From: DASRFA01 sp035651755
GTDB lineage: Bacteria > Desulfobacterota > Binatia > UBA12015
Direction of reading: 5' to 3'
NCBI GenBank assembly: GCA_035651755.1
Contig: DASRFA010000022.1
Location: forward strand, 1-64,000
Length of the DNA stretch: 64,000 nucleotides
Numbering within the stretch: the stretch's first letter is position 1; each line of letters opens with the position of its first letter. Positions 24,819 to 32,594 of the stretch are shown here, one piece after another. The notes beneath the pieces are model-generated. The model saw nothing but the letters and a program-made list of their open reading frames with translations. It did no database searches and was not told the DNA's origin. The position numbers and the translations under genes are program-made.

Positions 24819-26315
24819 TCAGATCCTCATCCAGACCGTCTTCACCTGCGTGTACAGCTCGAGCGAGTAGCGGCCCTGCTCGCGGCCGTAGCCGCTCCCC
24901 TTGTATCCGCCGAACGGCGCCGCCTCGCTGAAGACGTTGTAGCAGTTGACCCACACGGTCCCGGCCCGGATCGCGCGCGCCACGCGGTGCGCCTTGCTCA
25001 CGTCGCGCGTCCACACGCCGGCCGCGAGCCCGTAGAGCGTGTCGTTTCCCTGCAGGACGGCGTCGCTTTCGTCGCGGAACGGGATGACCGACACGACCGG
25101 GCCGAAGATCTCCTCCTGCGCGATCCGCATGTCGTTCTTGACGCCGGTGAAGACCGTCGGCTTGACGAAGTAGCCCTTCTCGAGGCCGCTCGCGACGTTC
25201 CGCTCGCCGCCGGTGATCGCCTTCGCGCCCTCCTTCTTGCCGAGCTCGAGGTAGCCGGTGACGCGCTTGAGCTGCTCCTCGCTCACGAGCGGGCCGACCG
25301 CCGTGCCCGGGTCGAGGCCGTGCCCCTGCGGCATCTGCGAGGCGTGCGACGCGAGCGCGTCGGCGAACTCGTCGTGGAGCTTGTCTTCCACGAAGAGGCG
25401 CGTGCCCGCGCAGCAGACCTGGCCCTGGTTGAAGAAGACGCCGAGCAGCGCGCCCTTGACCGCTTCCTCGACGTCGGCGTCCGCGAACACGATGTTGGGC
25501 GACTTTCCGCCGAGCTCGAGCGAGACGCGTTTCAGCCCGTCGGCCGTCAGGCGGTGGATCTCCTTCCCGACCTCGGTCGATCCGGTGAACGCGACCTTGT
25601 CGACCATCGGGTGGGTGACGATCGCGCGGCCGGCGGTCGGGCCGAAGCCCGGCACGATGTTGACGACGCCCGCCGGCACGCCGGCCTCGAGCAGGAGCTC
25701 GCCGAGGCGGAGCGCCGAGAGCGGCGTCTGCTCGGCGGGCTTCAGCACCAGCGTGTTCCCGCACGCGAGGCCGGGCGCGAGCTTCCACGACGCCATCAGG
25801 AGCGGGAAGTTCCACGGGATGATCTGGCCGCACACGCCGATCGGCTCGCGCAGCGTGAAGTTGAAGAACGCCGGGTCGGACGGGATCGTCTCGCCGTAGT
25901 GCTTGTCGGCCCAGCCCGCAAAGTATCGGAAGGTGGCGGCCGCGCCCGGCACGTCGACGTTCCGGCTCTCGGCGATCGACTTGCCGTTGTCGAGCGTCTC
26001 GAGCTGCGCGAGCTCGTCCGCGTTCTTTTCGATCAGCTCGGCGACGCGGAAGAGGACGCGCGCGCGCTCGGAAGGCGCGCTGGTGGGCCAGGGCGACTCG
26101 TCGAACGCGCGCCGCGCCGCGCGCACCGCGCGGTCGACGTCCTCGGCGTCGCCCTCCGCGACGCGCGCGAGCACCTCCCCGGTCGCGGGATTCATCGTGT
26201 CGAAGGTCTTGCCGGACGCCGACTCGACCCACTTGCCGTCGATGAGCATGCGGCGCGACGGGGCGCGGACGAACTTCTCGACTGCGGGGGCGATCGCGAC
26301 TGCTGCGCCTGCCAT
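24819..26315 (-). CDS. Aldehyde dehydrogenase, NAD-dependent
   Basis: 498 aa. It contains all class 1/2 ALDH motifs: IIPWNFPLLMASWKLAPGL, KPAEQTPLSAL, FTGSTEVGK, LELGGKSPNIVF (catalytic Glu), FNQGQVCCAG with the nucleophile C301, QEEIFGPVVSV and PFGGYKGSGYGRE. It oxidises aldehydes to acids; the aliphatic, betaine or phenylacetaldehyde preference is not readable. It is the first gene of the minus-strand operon that runs down to ppk2. Confidence 0.96.
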   Translation of the reverse strand: MAGAAVAIAPAVEKFVRAPSRRMLIDGKWVESASGKTFDTMNPATGEVLARVAEGDAEDVDRAVRAARRAFDESPWPTSAPSERARVLFRVAELIEKNADELAQLETLDNGKSIAESRNVDVPGAAATFRYFAGWADKHYGETIPSDPAFFNFTLREPIGVCGQIIPWNFPLLMASWKLAPGLACGNTLVLKPAEQTPLSALRLGELLLEAGVPAGVVNIVPGFGPTAGRAIVTHPMVDKVAFTGSTEVGKEIHRLTADGLKRVSLELGGKSPNIVFADADVEEAVKGALLGVFFNQGQVCCAGTRLFVEDKLHDEFADALASHASQMPQGHGLDPGTAVGPLVSEEQLKRVTGYLELGKKEGAKAITGGERNVASGLEKGYFVKPTVFTGVKNDMRIAQEEIFGPVVSVIPFRDESDAVLQGNDTLYGLAAGVWTRDVSKAHRVARAIRAGTVWVNCYNVFSEAAPFGGYKGSGYGREQGRYSLELYTQVKTVWMRI

Positions 26316-26438
26316 GATCGTGTCCCTCCTGCGCGGTCGACGGCGTGCCGACCGGCGCTGCGATCGAAAGCGTAGTGCCGCGCGCGCGATGGGTCAACGC
26401 GGCGCCGCCGCACGGCGCGCGCGCTTCTCGCCCTTCGT

Positions 26439-27083
26439 TCAGCGGATCGCGGACATGTCGGCGCCCTGCATGCCCAGGGTTGCGCCGGATCCGGTGGACG
26501 TGCCGGGCGCGGCGCGCATCGCGGATCCGCCGGCGAGCATGGAGCCGCCGCCGAGAGACGACGAGCCGGACGAAAGCTGACGCGTCGCCGATCGCGGCAC
26601 GATGCTCACGGTCACACGCGGCGGCTCGCTCGCTGGTGGCAGCGAGCGCGGGTTGCGGAGCCAGCCGCGCATCGAGGACGCCGGCGCCCCTTCGCTCGAG
26701 GCGGTGCCCTCGCGCGCGGCGGGGTTCGGTCTCGCCGATCCGGCGCTCGTGGGAGGCGGCGGGGAGGAGCTCTGCGCCGAGGCGGGCGGCGATTGGGGGC
26801 GCCCGGAGCCCGCGGCAGGCGCCGGGCCGGCGGGCGCAGGCACGCGTTCCGCCGGCCGAGCTGGGGCCGTGCCCGGCACGCTGCCCGCCGACGGCGCTCC
26901 CGGCGGCTCGGACGCGCGATCCGACGTCTCGTACGTGATGACGCGACCGCCGCTCCCCGCCGGGAGGCGGGTCGCGTCGTTCGTCACCACCAAGCCGCCG
27001 TCCGCGGACTCGAGCGCGTAGACGGTCGCCTCGGCGGCGGATGCGGTCGTGAGGACGAACAGGATGGCGCACGCGCAACGCAT
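26439..27083 (-). CDS. Secreted Pro/Ala/Ser-rich protein with DUF4124-like start
   Basis: 214 aa from the ATG at 27083. A short signal peptide (MRCACAILFVLTTASAAEA) precedes VYALESADGGLVVTND, which resembles the DUF4124 beta-hairpin found in periplasmic proteins. The remainder (about 50-214) is low-complexity, rich in Pro, Ala, Ser and Gly, with a short Arg-containing central piece (MRGWLRNPRSLPP). No enzyme motif is present. It is monocistronic and divergent from the luciferase-like monooxygenase operon. Confidence 0.6.
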   Translation of the reverse strand: MRCACAILFVLTTASAAEATVYALESADGGLVVTNDATRLPAGSGGRVITYETSDRASEPPGAPSAGSVPGTAPARPAERVPAPAGPAPAAGSGRPQSPPASAQSSSPPPPTSAGSARPNPAAREGTASSEGAPASSMRGWLRNPRSLPPASEPPRVTVSIVPRSATRQLSSGSSSLGGGSMLAGGSAMRAAPGTSTGSGATLGMQGADMSAIR

Positions 27084-27288
27084 CGCCTTCCTCCTCTTCG
27101 AGGTTAGAGGCACGGCCGGTCCGTGTCGAGAAGTGCGGCCGGGCGCTCGGTGGTTTTCCGTGCGCGGCAGGACACGCGCCGGACGCGCACCGCGTCGGAA
27201 CCGTGCGAGCCTGCTTGAGGCGGCAGCGGGGGTCGACTAGGACGGACGCTGCCGCGTCGCTCGCACGCGTCGCGCACGGGAGGAAGCC
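27084..27288. promoter_or_regulatory. Divergent intergenic region upstream of the monooxygenase operon
   Basis: 205 bp between the secreted Pro-rich protein and the operon at 27289-31689. CGGGAGGAAG just before 27289 is a strong ribosome binding site. I see no clear promoter hexamers or operator repeats. Confidence 0.35.
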
Positions 27289-28596
27289 ATGAAGTTCACC
27301 TGGTTCCACCTGATGCCGTACCGGTGGCTGCCGGACGACTTCCGCGACCGCTACCACAGCGTCTGGGTCGACGTTCCGAACGCCATCTACGAGCCCGAGG
27401 CCGGGCACGTGCTCTACAACGAGTACCTCGACATGCTCGAGTACGCCGACGAGCTCGGATTCGACGCGATCGGCGTGAACGAGCACCACCAGAACGCGTA
27501 CGGGATGATGCCGTCGCCGAACATCATGGCGGCGGCGCTCGCGCGCCGGACGAGCCGCGCGAACATCCTCGTGCTCGGGAACTCGATCGCTCTCTACAAT
27601 CCGCCGGTGCGCGTCGCCGAGGAGTTCGCGATGCTCGACGTGATCACGGGCGGCCGCCTCATCGGCGGCTTTCCGGTCGGTACGTCGATGGACATCAACT
27701 ACTGCTACGGCCAGAACCCCGCGACGGTGCGCGACAAGTATCGCGAGGCGCACGACCTCATCATCAAGGCGTGGCGCGAGCGCGAGCCCTTCGCGTGGAA
27801 CGGGAAGTACACGAAGCTCCGCTACGTCAACCTCTGGCCGCGCCCGATCCAGCAGCCGCATCCGCCGATCTGGATCCCCGGCCTCGGCTCGATCGAGACC
27901 TGGGACTTCTGCGTCGAGCACGACTACAACTACAGCTACCTCTCCTTCAGCGGGTACAAGCGCGCGCAGAAGATGATGGACGGCTACTGGGAGCGGCGCG
28001 CGAAGGTCGGCGCGTCCGACAACCCGTACAGCGCGGCCTTCTTCCAGCAGGTGTGCGTCAGCGACAGCGACGCCGCCTGCGAGCGCGAGTGGTGGCCGCA
28101 CGTCGATTACTTCTTCAACAAGTGCCTCCACCTCTACCCGGGCACCTCGGCGGCTCCCGGCTACATGAGCGAGGCGTCGATGCGCGCGGGGATCGTCTCA
28201 CAGGTCGGCAACACGACCCAGAACATGGGCATGAACAAGACCTGGAAGGAGCTCTGCGAGCAGCGCTACATCGTCGCCGGCTCGCCCGCGACGGTGCGCC
28301 AGCAGCTCGAGGAGCTCGCGCGCTCGCTCCGCGTCGGCCACCTGGCGCTCGGCCTGCACATCGGCTCGGCGCCGCTCGACTTGACCAACCGCTCGACCGA
28401 GCTGTTCGCGCGCGAGGTCATGCCGCACCTCCGTCCGATCTACGCGGAGTACGAGGACCGCTGGTCGGCGCGGCCGCTTCCTCCGGGCCGCCGCATGGCG
28501 CCGGGCGCGGGCCTGCCGCACGGCCCCGGCAACGGTGCCGGAAACGGCGCCGAGCGCGCGGGTTCGACGCGACCTGCCGCCGAGGCGCGGGCGTGA
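27289..28596 (+). CDS. Luciferase-like (LLM class) flavin-dependent oxidoreductase
   Basis: 435 aa with a strong Shine-Dalgarno. The TIM-barrel of bacterial-luciferase-like monooxygenases is visible: YADELGFDAIGVNEHHQNAYG (family NEHH box), PSPNIMAAALARRT, GNSIALYNPPVRVAEEFAMLD, GGRLIGGFPVGT and QPHPPIWIPG. The C-terminal 40 residues are a Gly/Ala/Pro-rich tail not seen in the core family. Such enzymes oxidise small substrates with FMNH2 or F420H2 and O2. It heads an operon with a hydrolase and a thioesterase, which suggests an oxidative ring- or chain-cleavage route. Substrate unknown. Confidence 0.93.
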   Translation: MKFTWFHLMPYRWLPDDFRDRYHSVWVDVPNAIYEPEAGHVLYNEYLDMLEYADELGFDAIGVNEHHQNAYGMMPSPNIMAAALARRTSRANILVLGNSIALYNPPVRVAEEFAMLDVITGGRLIGGFPVGTSMDINYCYGQNPATVRDKYREAHDLIIKAWREREPFAWNGKYTKLRYVNLWPRPIQQPHPPIWIPGLGSIETWDFCVEHDYNYSYLSFSGYKRAQKMMDGYWERRAKVGASDNPYSAAFFQQVCVSDSDAACEREWWPHVDYFFNKCLHLYPGTSAAPGYMSEASMRAGIVSQVGNTTQNMGMNKTWKELCEQRYIVAGSPATVRQQLEELARSLRVGHLALGLHIGSAPLDLTNRSTELFAREVMPHLRPIYAEYEDRWSARPLPPGRRMAPGAGLPHGPGNGAGNGAERAGSTRPAAEARA

Positions 28597-29432
28597 GCGC
28601 GGTCGCCGCTTCGCCCGGTCCGGACGTGCGCTCGCGCGTCCTCGACCTGGGCGCGGGTCGGCCGACGATCGAGGTGCTCGAGGCTGGCCGCGGCGAGCCG
28701 GTCCTGTGGCTCCACGGCGCCGGCGGGATCCCGGTCTGGGAAGGCGCTCTCCCGCGCCTCGCCGCGCGGCATCGCGTCCTGGCACCGCTCCTCCCTGGCT
28801 TCGGACGGTCGGAGGGCCTCGACGTCCTCGAGGACCAGCTCGATCTCTTCCTCCACGGCTTCGACGTGATGGCCGCGCTCGGCCTCGAGCGCCCGGCCGT
28901 CGTCGGCGAGTCGATGGGCGGATGGATGGCGGCCGAGATGGCGGCGCTCCGGCCGCGCGACGTCGGGAAGCTCGTGCTGCTCGCGCCGGTCGGGCTCTGG
29001 CGCGACGAGGCGCCCGTCGTCGACATGTTCGGGCACATGACGCACGAGCTCGTGCCGTACCTCTTCCATGACCAGGGCTGCGAGGCCGCGCAGCGCATGC
29101 TGGCGCTGACCGGCATGTTCAGCGAGCGCGACGACCGCACGCCCGAGCAGGTCGAGATGCTGATCGGCCTCATCCGCGGGTTCCGTACGGCGGCGAAATT
29201 TCTCTTCCCGATCCCCGAGAGCGGCCTCGAGCGCCGGCTCTGGCGCATCGAGGCGCCGACGCTTCTCCTCTGGGGCGACGACGACCGCTTCGTCGCGCCG
29301 CTGTACGGACGATTGTTCGCCCAGAAGATCCCGCGCGCTCGTCTCGAGGCGATCGCGCGCGCCGGCCACCTGCTCGCGGCCGAGCGGCCCGAGGAGACCG
29401 CGGAAGCGGTCGCGCGCTTCCTCGCGGCGTGA
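28593..29432 (+). CDS. Alpha/beta-fold hydrolase (MhpC-like)
   Basis: 279 aa from a GTG at 28593 that overlaps the monooxygenase stop by 4 nt. The fold shows LWLHGAGGIPVW (oxyanion), the nucleophile elbow VGESMGGWMA, LLLWGDDDRFV with the acid Asp and ARAGHLLAAERP with the catalytic His. This arrangement is common in C-C bond hydrolases of aromatic degradation and in esterases. Coupling to the monooxygenase suggests it acts on that enzyme's product. Confidence 0.92.
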   Translation: MSAVAASPGPDVRSRVLDLGAGRPTIEVLEAGRGEPVLWLHGAGGIPVWEGALPRLAARHRVLAPLLPGFGRSEGLDVLEDQLDLFLHGFDVMAALGLERPAVVGESMGGWMAAEMAALRPRDVGKLVLLAPVGLWRDEAPVVDMFGHMTHELVPYLFHDQGCEAAQRMLALTGMFSERDDRTPEQVEMLIGLIRGFRTAAKFLFPIPESGLERRLWRIEAPTLLLWGDDDRFVAPLYGRLFAQKIPRARLEAIARAGHLLAAERPEETAEAVARFLAA

Positions 29433-29469
29433 TCGAAGAGCCACGCAATCCCGACCGCCGACGTCCCGC

Positions 29470-29988
29470 ATGCGCCGCCCGATCGTCCTCGACACCCGCC
29501 CGAACGCCTGCTTCGGCTGCGGTCCCGACAACCCCGCCGGGCTCGGCCTCTCGTTCCACGAGACCGACGACGGCGCGGAGACCGACGTCGTCGTGCCAGC
29601 GCACCTCGGCGGCGCGCCGGGCGTCGTCCACGGCGGCATCCAGGCGACCCTGCTCGACGAGGTGATGTGCGTGACCGCGTACGCCAAGGCCGGAACGCGG
29701 GTCGTGACGGGCGAGCTCACCGTCCGCTATCTCCTCCCCGCGCCGACCGGCCGGAAGCTCTGCGTCCGCGGCCGGATCGCCGGGCGGAAGGGGAGGAGCC
29801 TCCTCATCGAGGGCGCGATCGAGGACGCCGCGACCGGCGAGCTGCTCGCACGGGCTCACGGGCGGTTCTTCCCGAATCTGGCGCAACCGGCGGCGAACGA
29901 CGGCGTCGCGGCGTCCGCCTCGCGCGACGCCGTGCGGGGCGCGTCCGGCGGGTCGGCTTGCACGCGCCGGGTCGCGAGCGAAGATTGA
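29470..29988 (+). CDS. Hotdog-fold thioesterase (PaaI/YbgC-like superfamily)
   Basis: 172 aa. The start region NACFGCGPDNPAGLGL with its Cys pair is typical of a large hotdog thioesterase group. VVHGGIQATLLDEVM supplies the HGG catalytic helix and VTGELTVRYLLPAP the core strand. The fold ends around residue 140, and the remaining 30 residues are a Ser/Ala/Arg-rich tail. It hydrolyses acyl-CoA thioesters. It is 37 bp after the hydrolase and 2 bp before the esterase, in the same operon. Confidence 0.9.
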   Translation: MRRPIVLDTRPNACFGCGPDNPAGLGLSFHETDDGAETDVVVPAHLGGAPGVVHGGIQATLLDEVMCVTAYAKAGTRVVTGELTVRYLLPAPTGRKLCVRGRIAGRKGRSLLIEGAIEDAATGELLARAHGRFFPNLAQPAANDGVAASASRDAVRGASGGSACTRRVASED

Positions 29989-29990
29989 GC

Positions 29991-31301
29991 ATGCCCGGAA
30001 TCCCGACCCTCTTCCTGCTCGCGAGCCTCGGCGGCGCCTGGTTCACCTGGAACGTCTACCGCCCGATGGTCGGCGGCAGCCGGCGCGGCTTCGTGAGCTT
30101 CTTCGCGGGGTGGCTGACCGGCGAGCTCGCGCTCCACCACGTCGCCTGGCAAGCGGTCGCGACGGTGGCGTTCGTCGCTCTCGGCGCGCTCGCCGCATGG
30201 CCGGGATGGGTCGCGCTCGCGATCGACTTCGTCTCGTGGTGCGCGCTGGTCGCTTGGTACCTCCGCGCGCGCGATGCCCGGCACGTCGTCGAGGACGCTC
30301 TCGCGTCGGCCCTGGGAGCCGCCTATCGCGACGAGCTGCGCGCCGAATCGACCGACCTCCTGCCGACCGCGCTCCGCTGGCGGCAGCTCGCGCTGCCGTT
30401 CCCGATGCGCGACGCAGCCGTCGAGCGCATCCGCGACCTGCCGTACGCGCGCGCCGGCGAGCGCCACCTGCGCCTCGACCTGTATCGGCCGCGCGAGCGG
30501 TCGGCGCGGCCGCCGAAGATGCCGGTGCTCCTCCAGGTGCACGGCGGCGGCTGGGCCGTCGGCAGCAAGAACGAGCAGGGCATGCCGCTCATGCTGCAGC
30601 TCGCCTCGCACGGCTGGCTGTGCGCGAGCATCGATTATCGCCTGAGCCCGCGCGCCACCTTCCCCGACCACGTCGTCGACGTGAAGCAGGGAATCGCGTG
30701 GCTGCGCGAGCACGCGTCCGAATACGGCGGCGATCCCGACTTCATCGTGATCACCGGAGGCTCCGCCGGCGGCCATCTCGCGTCGCTCGCGGCGCTCTCG
30801 CCCAACGACCCCGACTTCCAGCCCGGCTTCGAATCGAAGGACACGACGGTCCAGGGCTGCGTCTCGTTCTACGGCGTGTACGACTTCACGAACAAGAACG
30901 GTGTCTACCGGAACGCCGGCCTACGTCGGCTGCTCGAGCGCTGGGTCATGAAGGCCCGCCTCGACGACGCGCGCGAGCGCTACGAGCGGGCCTCACCGCT
31001 CTACCGCGTGTCTGCCGACGCTCCGCCTTTCTTCGTCATCCACGGCGACCGCGACACCCTCGTGCCGGTCGGCGACGCGCGCCACTTCGTGGAGGCGCTG
31101 CGCGCGGTGTCGCGCGAGCCCGTCCTGTACGCGGAGCTGCCGGGTGCGCAGCACGCGTTCGAGATCTTCCCGTCGCTGCGCTCCCAGCACGTGATCGACG
31201 GCGTCGAGCGCTATCTCTTCTGGCTGCGCGATCGCCGCCTCGGTCGCGCGGAAGCCGTTCCGCCGGCGGTCGCGATCGCCGCCGCCGCGGGCGGGTCCTG
31301 A
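29991..31301 (+). CDS. Membrane-anchored alpha/beta hydrolase (hormone-sensitive-lipase-like esterase)
   Basis: 436 aa. Three hydrophobic segments in the first 90 residues (around LFLLASLGGAWF, ALHHVAWQAVATVAFVALG and VALAIDFVSWCALV) anchor it in the inner membrane. The catalytic domain starts at about 140 with LQVHGGGWAVGSKNE (HGGGW oxyanion loop), ASIDYRLSP, VITGGSAGGHLASL (nucleophile Ser), HGDRDTLVPVGDAR and GAQHAFEIF (catalytic His). This is the BD-FAE/HSL-type carboxylesterase family. Its start lies 2 bp after the thioesterase stop. Confidence 0.93.
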   Translation: MPGIPTLFLLASLGGAWFTWNVYRPMVGGSRRGFVSFFAGWLTGELALHHVAWQAVATVAFVALGALAAWPGWVALAIDFVSWCALVAWYLRARDARHVVEDALASALGAAYRDELRAESTDLLPTALRWRQLALPFPMRDAAVERIRDLPYARAGERHLRLDLYRPRERSARPPKMPVLLQVHGGGWAVGSKNEQGMPLMLQLASHGWLCASIDYRLSPRATFPDHVVDVKQGIAWLREHASEYGGDPDFIVITGGSAGGHLASLAALSPNDPDFQPGFESKDTTVQGCVSFYGVYDFTNKNGVYRNAGLRRLLERWVMKARLDDARERYERASPLYRVSADAPPFFVIHGDRDTLVPVGDARHFVEALRAVSREPVLYAELPGAQHAFEIFPSLRSQHVIDGVERYLFWLRDRRLGRAEAVPPAVAIAAAAGGS

Positions 31302-31332
31302 GCGCGGCGTCCGGCGCCGCGCGGAGGCTGGA

Positions 31333-31689
31333 ATGCCGAACCTCTATGTGACCGGGCTCACGCCCGAGGAGGGCGCCCGCTTCAGCCGCCTGGCCTCCGA
31401 CTTCTTCGAGAAGCGGCTCGGGACGCCGCGCCAGTCGGTGTACGTCTTCCTGCGCGACGCGATCCTCTTCCGCGACGGCGTGGAGTCCCCGCTGCCGACG
31501 ATCATCCAGGTGAGCTGGATCCGGCGGCCGCGCGAGCACTTCGCGGCGGCCGTCGAGGCGCTCACCCGCATCGTCAAGCACGACCTCGGGCGGACGACGT
31601 CGGTTCAGGTCGAGCTCGTCGAGAAGTGGGAGGACGCGGCGATCGACGGCGAGACCTGCTCCGACTGGGCCGCCCGCAACCGCCGCTGA
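31333..31689 (+). CDS. DUF1904 / tautomerase-like small protein
   Basis: 118 aa starting MPNLYVTGLTPEEGARFS, the usual opening of DUF1904 proteins, which relate to the tautomerase superfamily through the beta-alpha-beta fold. Pro2 is present and could act as a catalytic base if processed. TIIQVSWIRRPREHFAAAVEAL and the second strand pair fit the fold. It is the last gene of the monooxygenase operon, 31 bp after the esterase, with AGGCTGGA upstream. Reaction unknown. Confidence 0.75.
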   Translation: MPNLYVTGLTPEEGARFSRLASDFFEKRLGTPRQSVYVFLRDAILFRDGVESPLPTIIQVSWIRRPREHFAAAVEALTRIVKHDLGRTTSVQVELVEKWEDAAIDGETCSDWAARNRR

Positions 31690-31697
31690 AGCAAGCG

Positions 31698-32132
31698 TCA
31701 GGCCTGGGCGGGCGCCGCTGCGGGGCGGCGGCGGCGCCGCCGCCGCGCGACCACGATCTTGCGCACGCTCGCCTCCATCCGGCGCGCGCTCGCATACGGC
31801 ATGGCGGCGGGGTGCACGCGATTCGCGTACGAGGCGAGCAGGTGGTCTCGCAGGCGCTCGCAATCGACGGCGAGCACGTCGCAGATCGACTCGAACGCGA
31901 ACGGCCACGAGCGGTCGGTCGATCGGATCCACTTGACGGCCGCGACCGCCTGCATGCGTGCGTGCACGCTCGACGTGCGGCACACGGTGCCGAGGCACGC
32001 AATCGCGTCCTCGAGGACGGCGATCATGAGCGCCTTCACGCCGCTCCGCGCGACCGGGTCTCCGGGAGCGGTCAGCTGGACGGGTAGAAGGGTGGTGTCC
32101 GGCCAGTCGAGGCCGCCGTCGGTCGCGAGCAT
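31698..32132 (-). CDS. Conserved hypothetical protein with Arg-rich C-terminus
   Basis: 144 aa from the ATG at 32132 with AAGGAG upstream. I do not recognise a characterised family. The middle holds a helical module (LMIAVLEDAIACLG, AVAAVKWIRSTDRSWPFAFE, SICDVLAVDCERLRDHLLA) of a kind seen in unnamed proteobacterial proteins. The tail ends in an Arg run (VARRRRRRRP) that could bind nucleic acid. It converges on the DUF1904 gene with 8 bp between stops and has a long (about 460 bp) upstream gap with paired palindromes. Confidence 0.55.
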   Translation of the reverse strand: MLATDGGLDWPDTTLLPVQLTAPGDPVARSGVKALMIAVLEDAIACLGTVCRTSSVHARMQAVAAVKWIRSTDRSWPFAFESICDVLAVDCERLRDHLLASYANRVHPAAMPYASARRMEASVRKIVVARRRRRRRPAAAPAQA

Positions 32133-32594
32133 GAGGGTCTCCTTCAGCGCGGTCGGAGAGCGTCGGGCACGCGACCGCGGTGAAACGCGCGGTCGCGCAC
32201 GAGGTGGGGATGCGGAACGGCGATGGCGGCCCGGAGAGACGGGACGCCGGCGGGAGGCGCGGGGAAAGCGAGCCGGCGCAGGCGGCGATCGGACGGAGAG
32301 AGGGGGCGTATCCAGAGGGCCTTCGCGAGGCGGCGGAGGTGACGTCGAGTCGTGCGCATTTGCACAGTCGCTTTCGTGGCTCCAGCTATCGGCATTGGGA
32401 TGCGCCCGAACCATCGGGTGATTCCCGAGCGCCGACCGGGAAATTCCCGAGGGCGACCGCGCGGGCGTCCGACGACGCCTTTCCGCGATGCGGTACGGGC
32501 GCCGGCCCGGGGCGGATGCCCGGATCGGCTACGTCACCGGGGCGAGCGGCGCGCCGTGGGAGCGCGCGGCCCGGGAGCGGACGCCCGAGCGCTC
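32133..32594. other. Intergenic region, 462 bp
   Basis: No convincing gene. Its main content is the palindrome pair at 32415-32449; the remainder is GC-rich with no recognisable RNA or repeat. It lies upstream of the 144-aa hypothetical gene and downstream of the acyl-CoA ligase. Confidence 0.5.
32415..32449. promoter_or_regulatory. Paired 13-bp palindromes, possible operator
   Basis: CGGGAAATTCCCG at 32437-32449 is a perfect palindrome around a single A. CGGGTGATTCCCG at 32415-32427 is an imperfect copy. They are 22 bp apart centre to centre, about two helical turns, as expected for a pair of dimer-binding sites. They lie about 280-315 bp upstream of the 144-aa hypothetical gene and just past the end of the acyl-CoA ligase. 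A role in termination cannot be excluded. Confidence 0.35.

Noticed and set aside
24733..28131. 1130-codon minus-strand frame spanning ALDH and the monooxygenase
   Set aside because: It crosses two well-supported genes in the wrong frame and has no recognisable domain.
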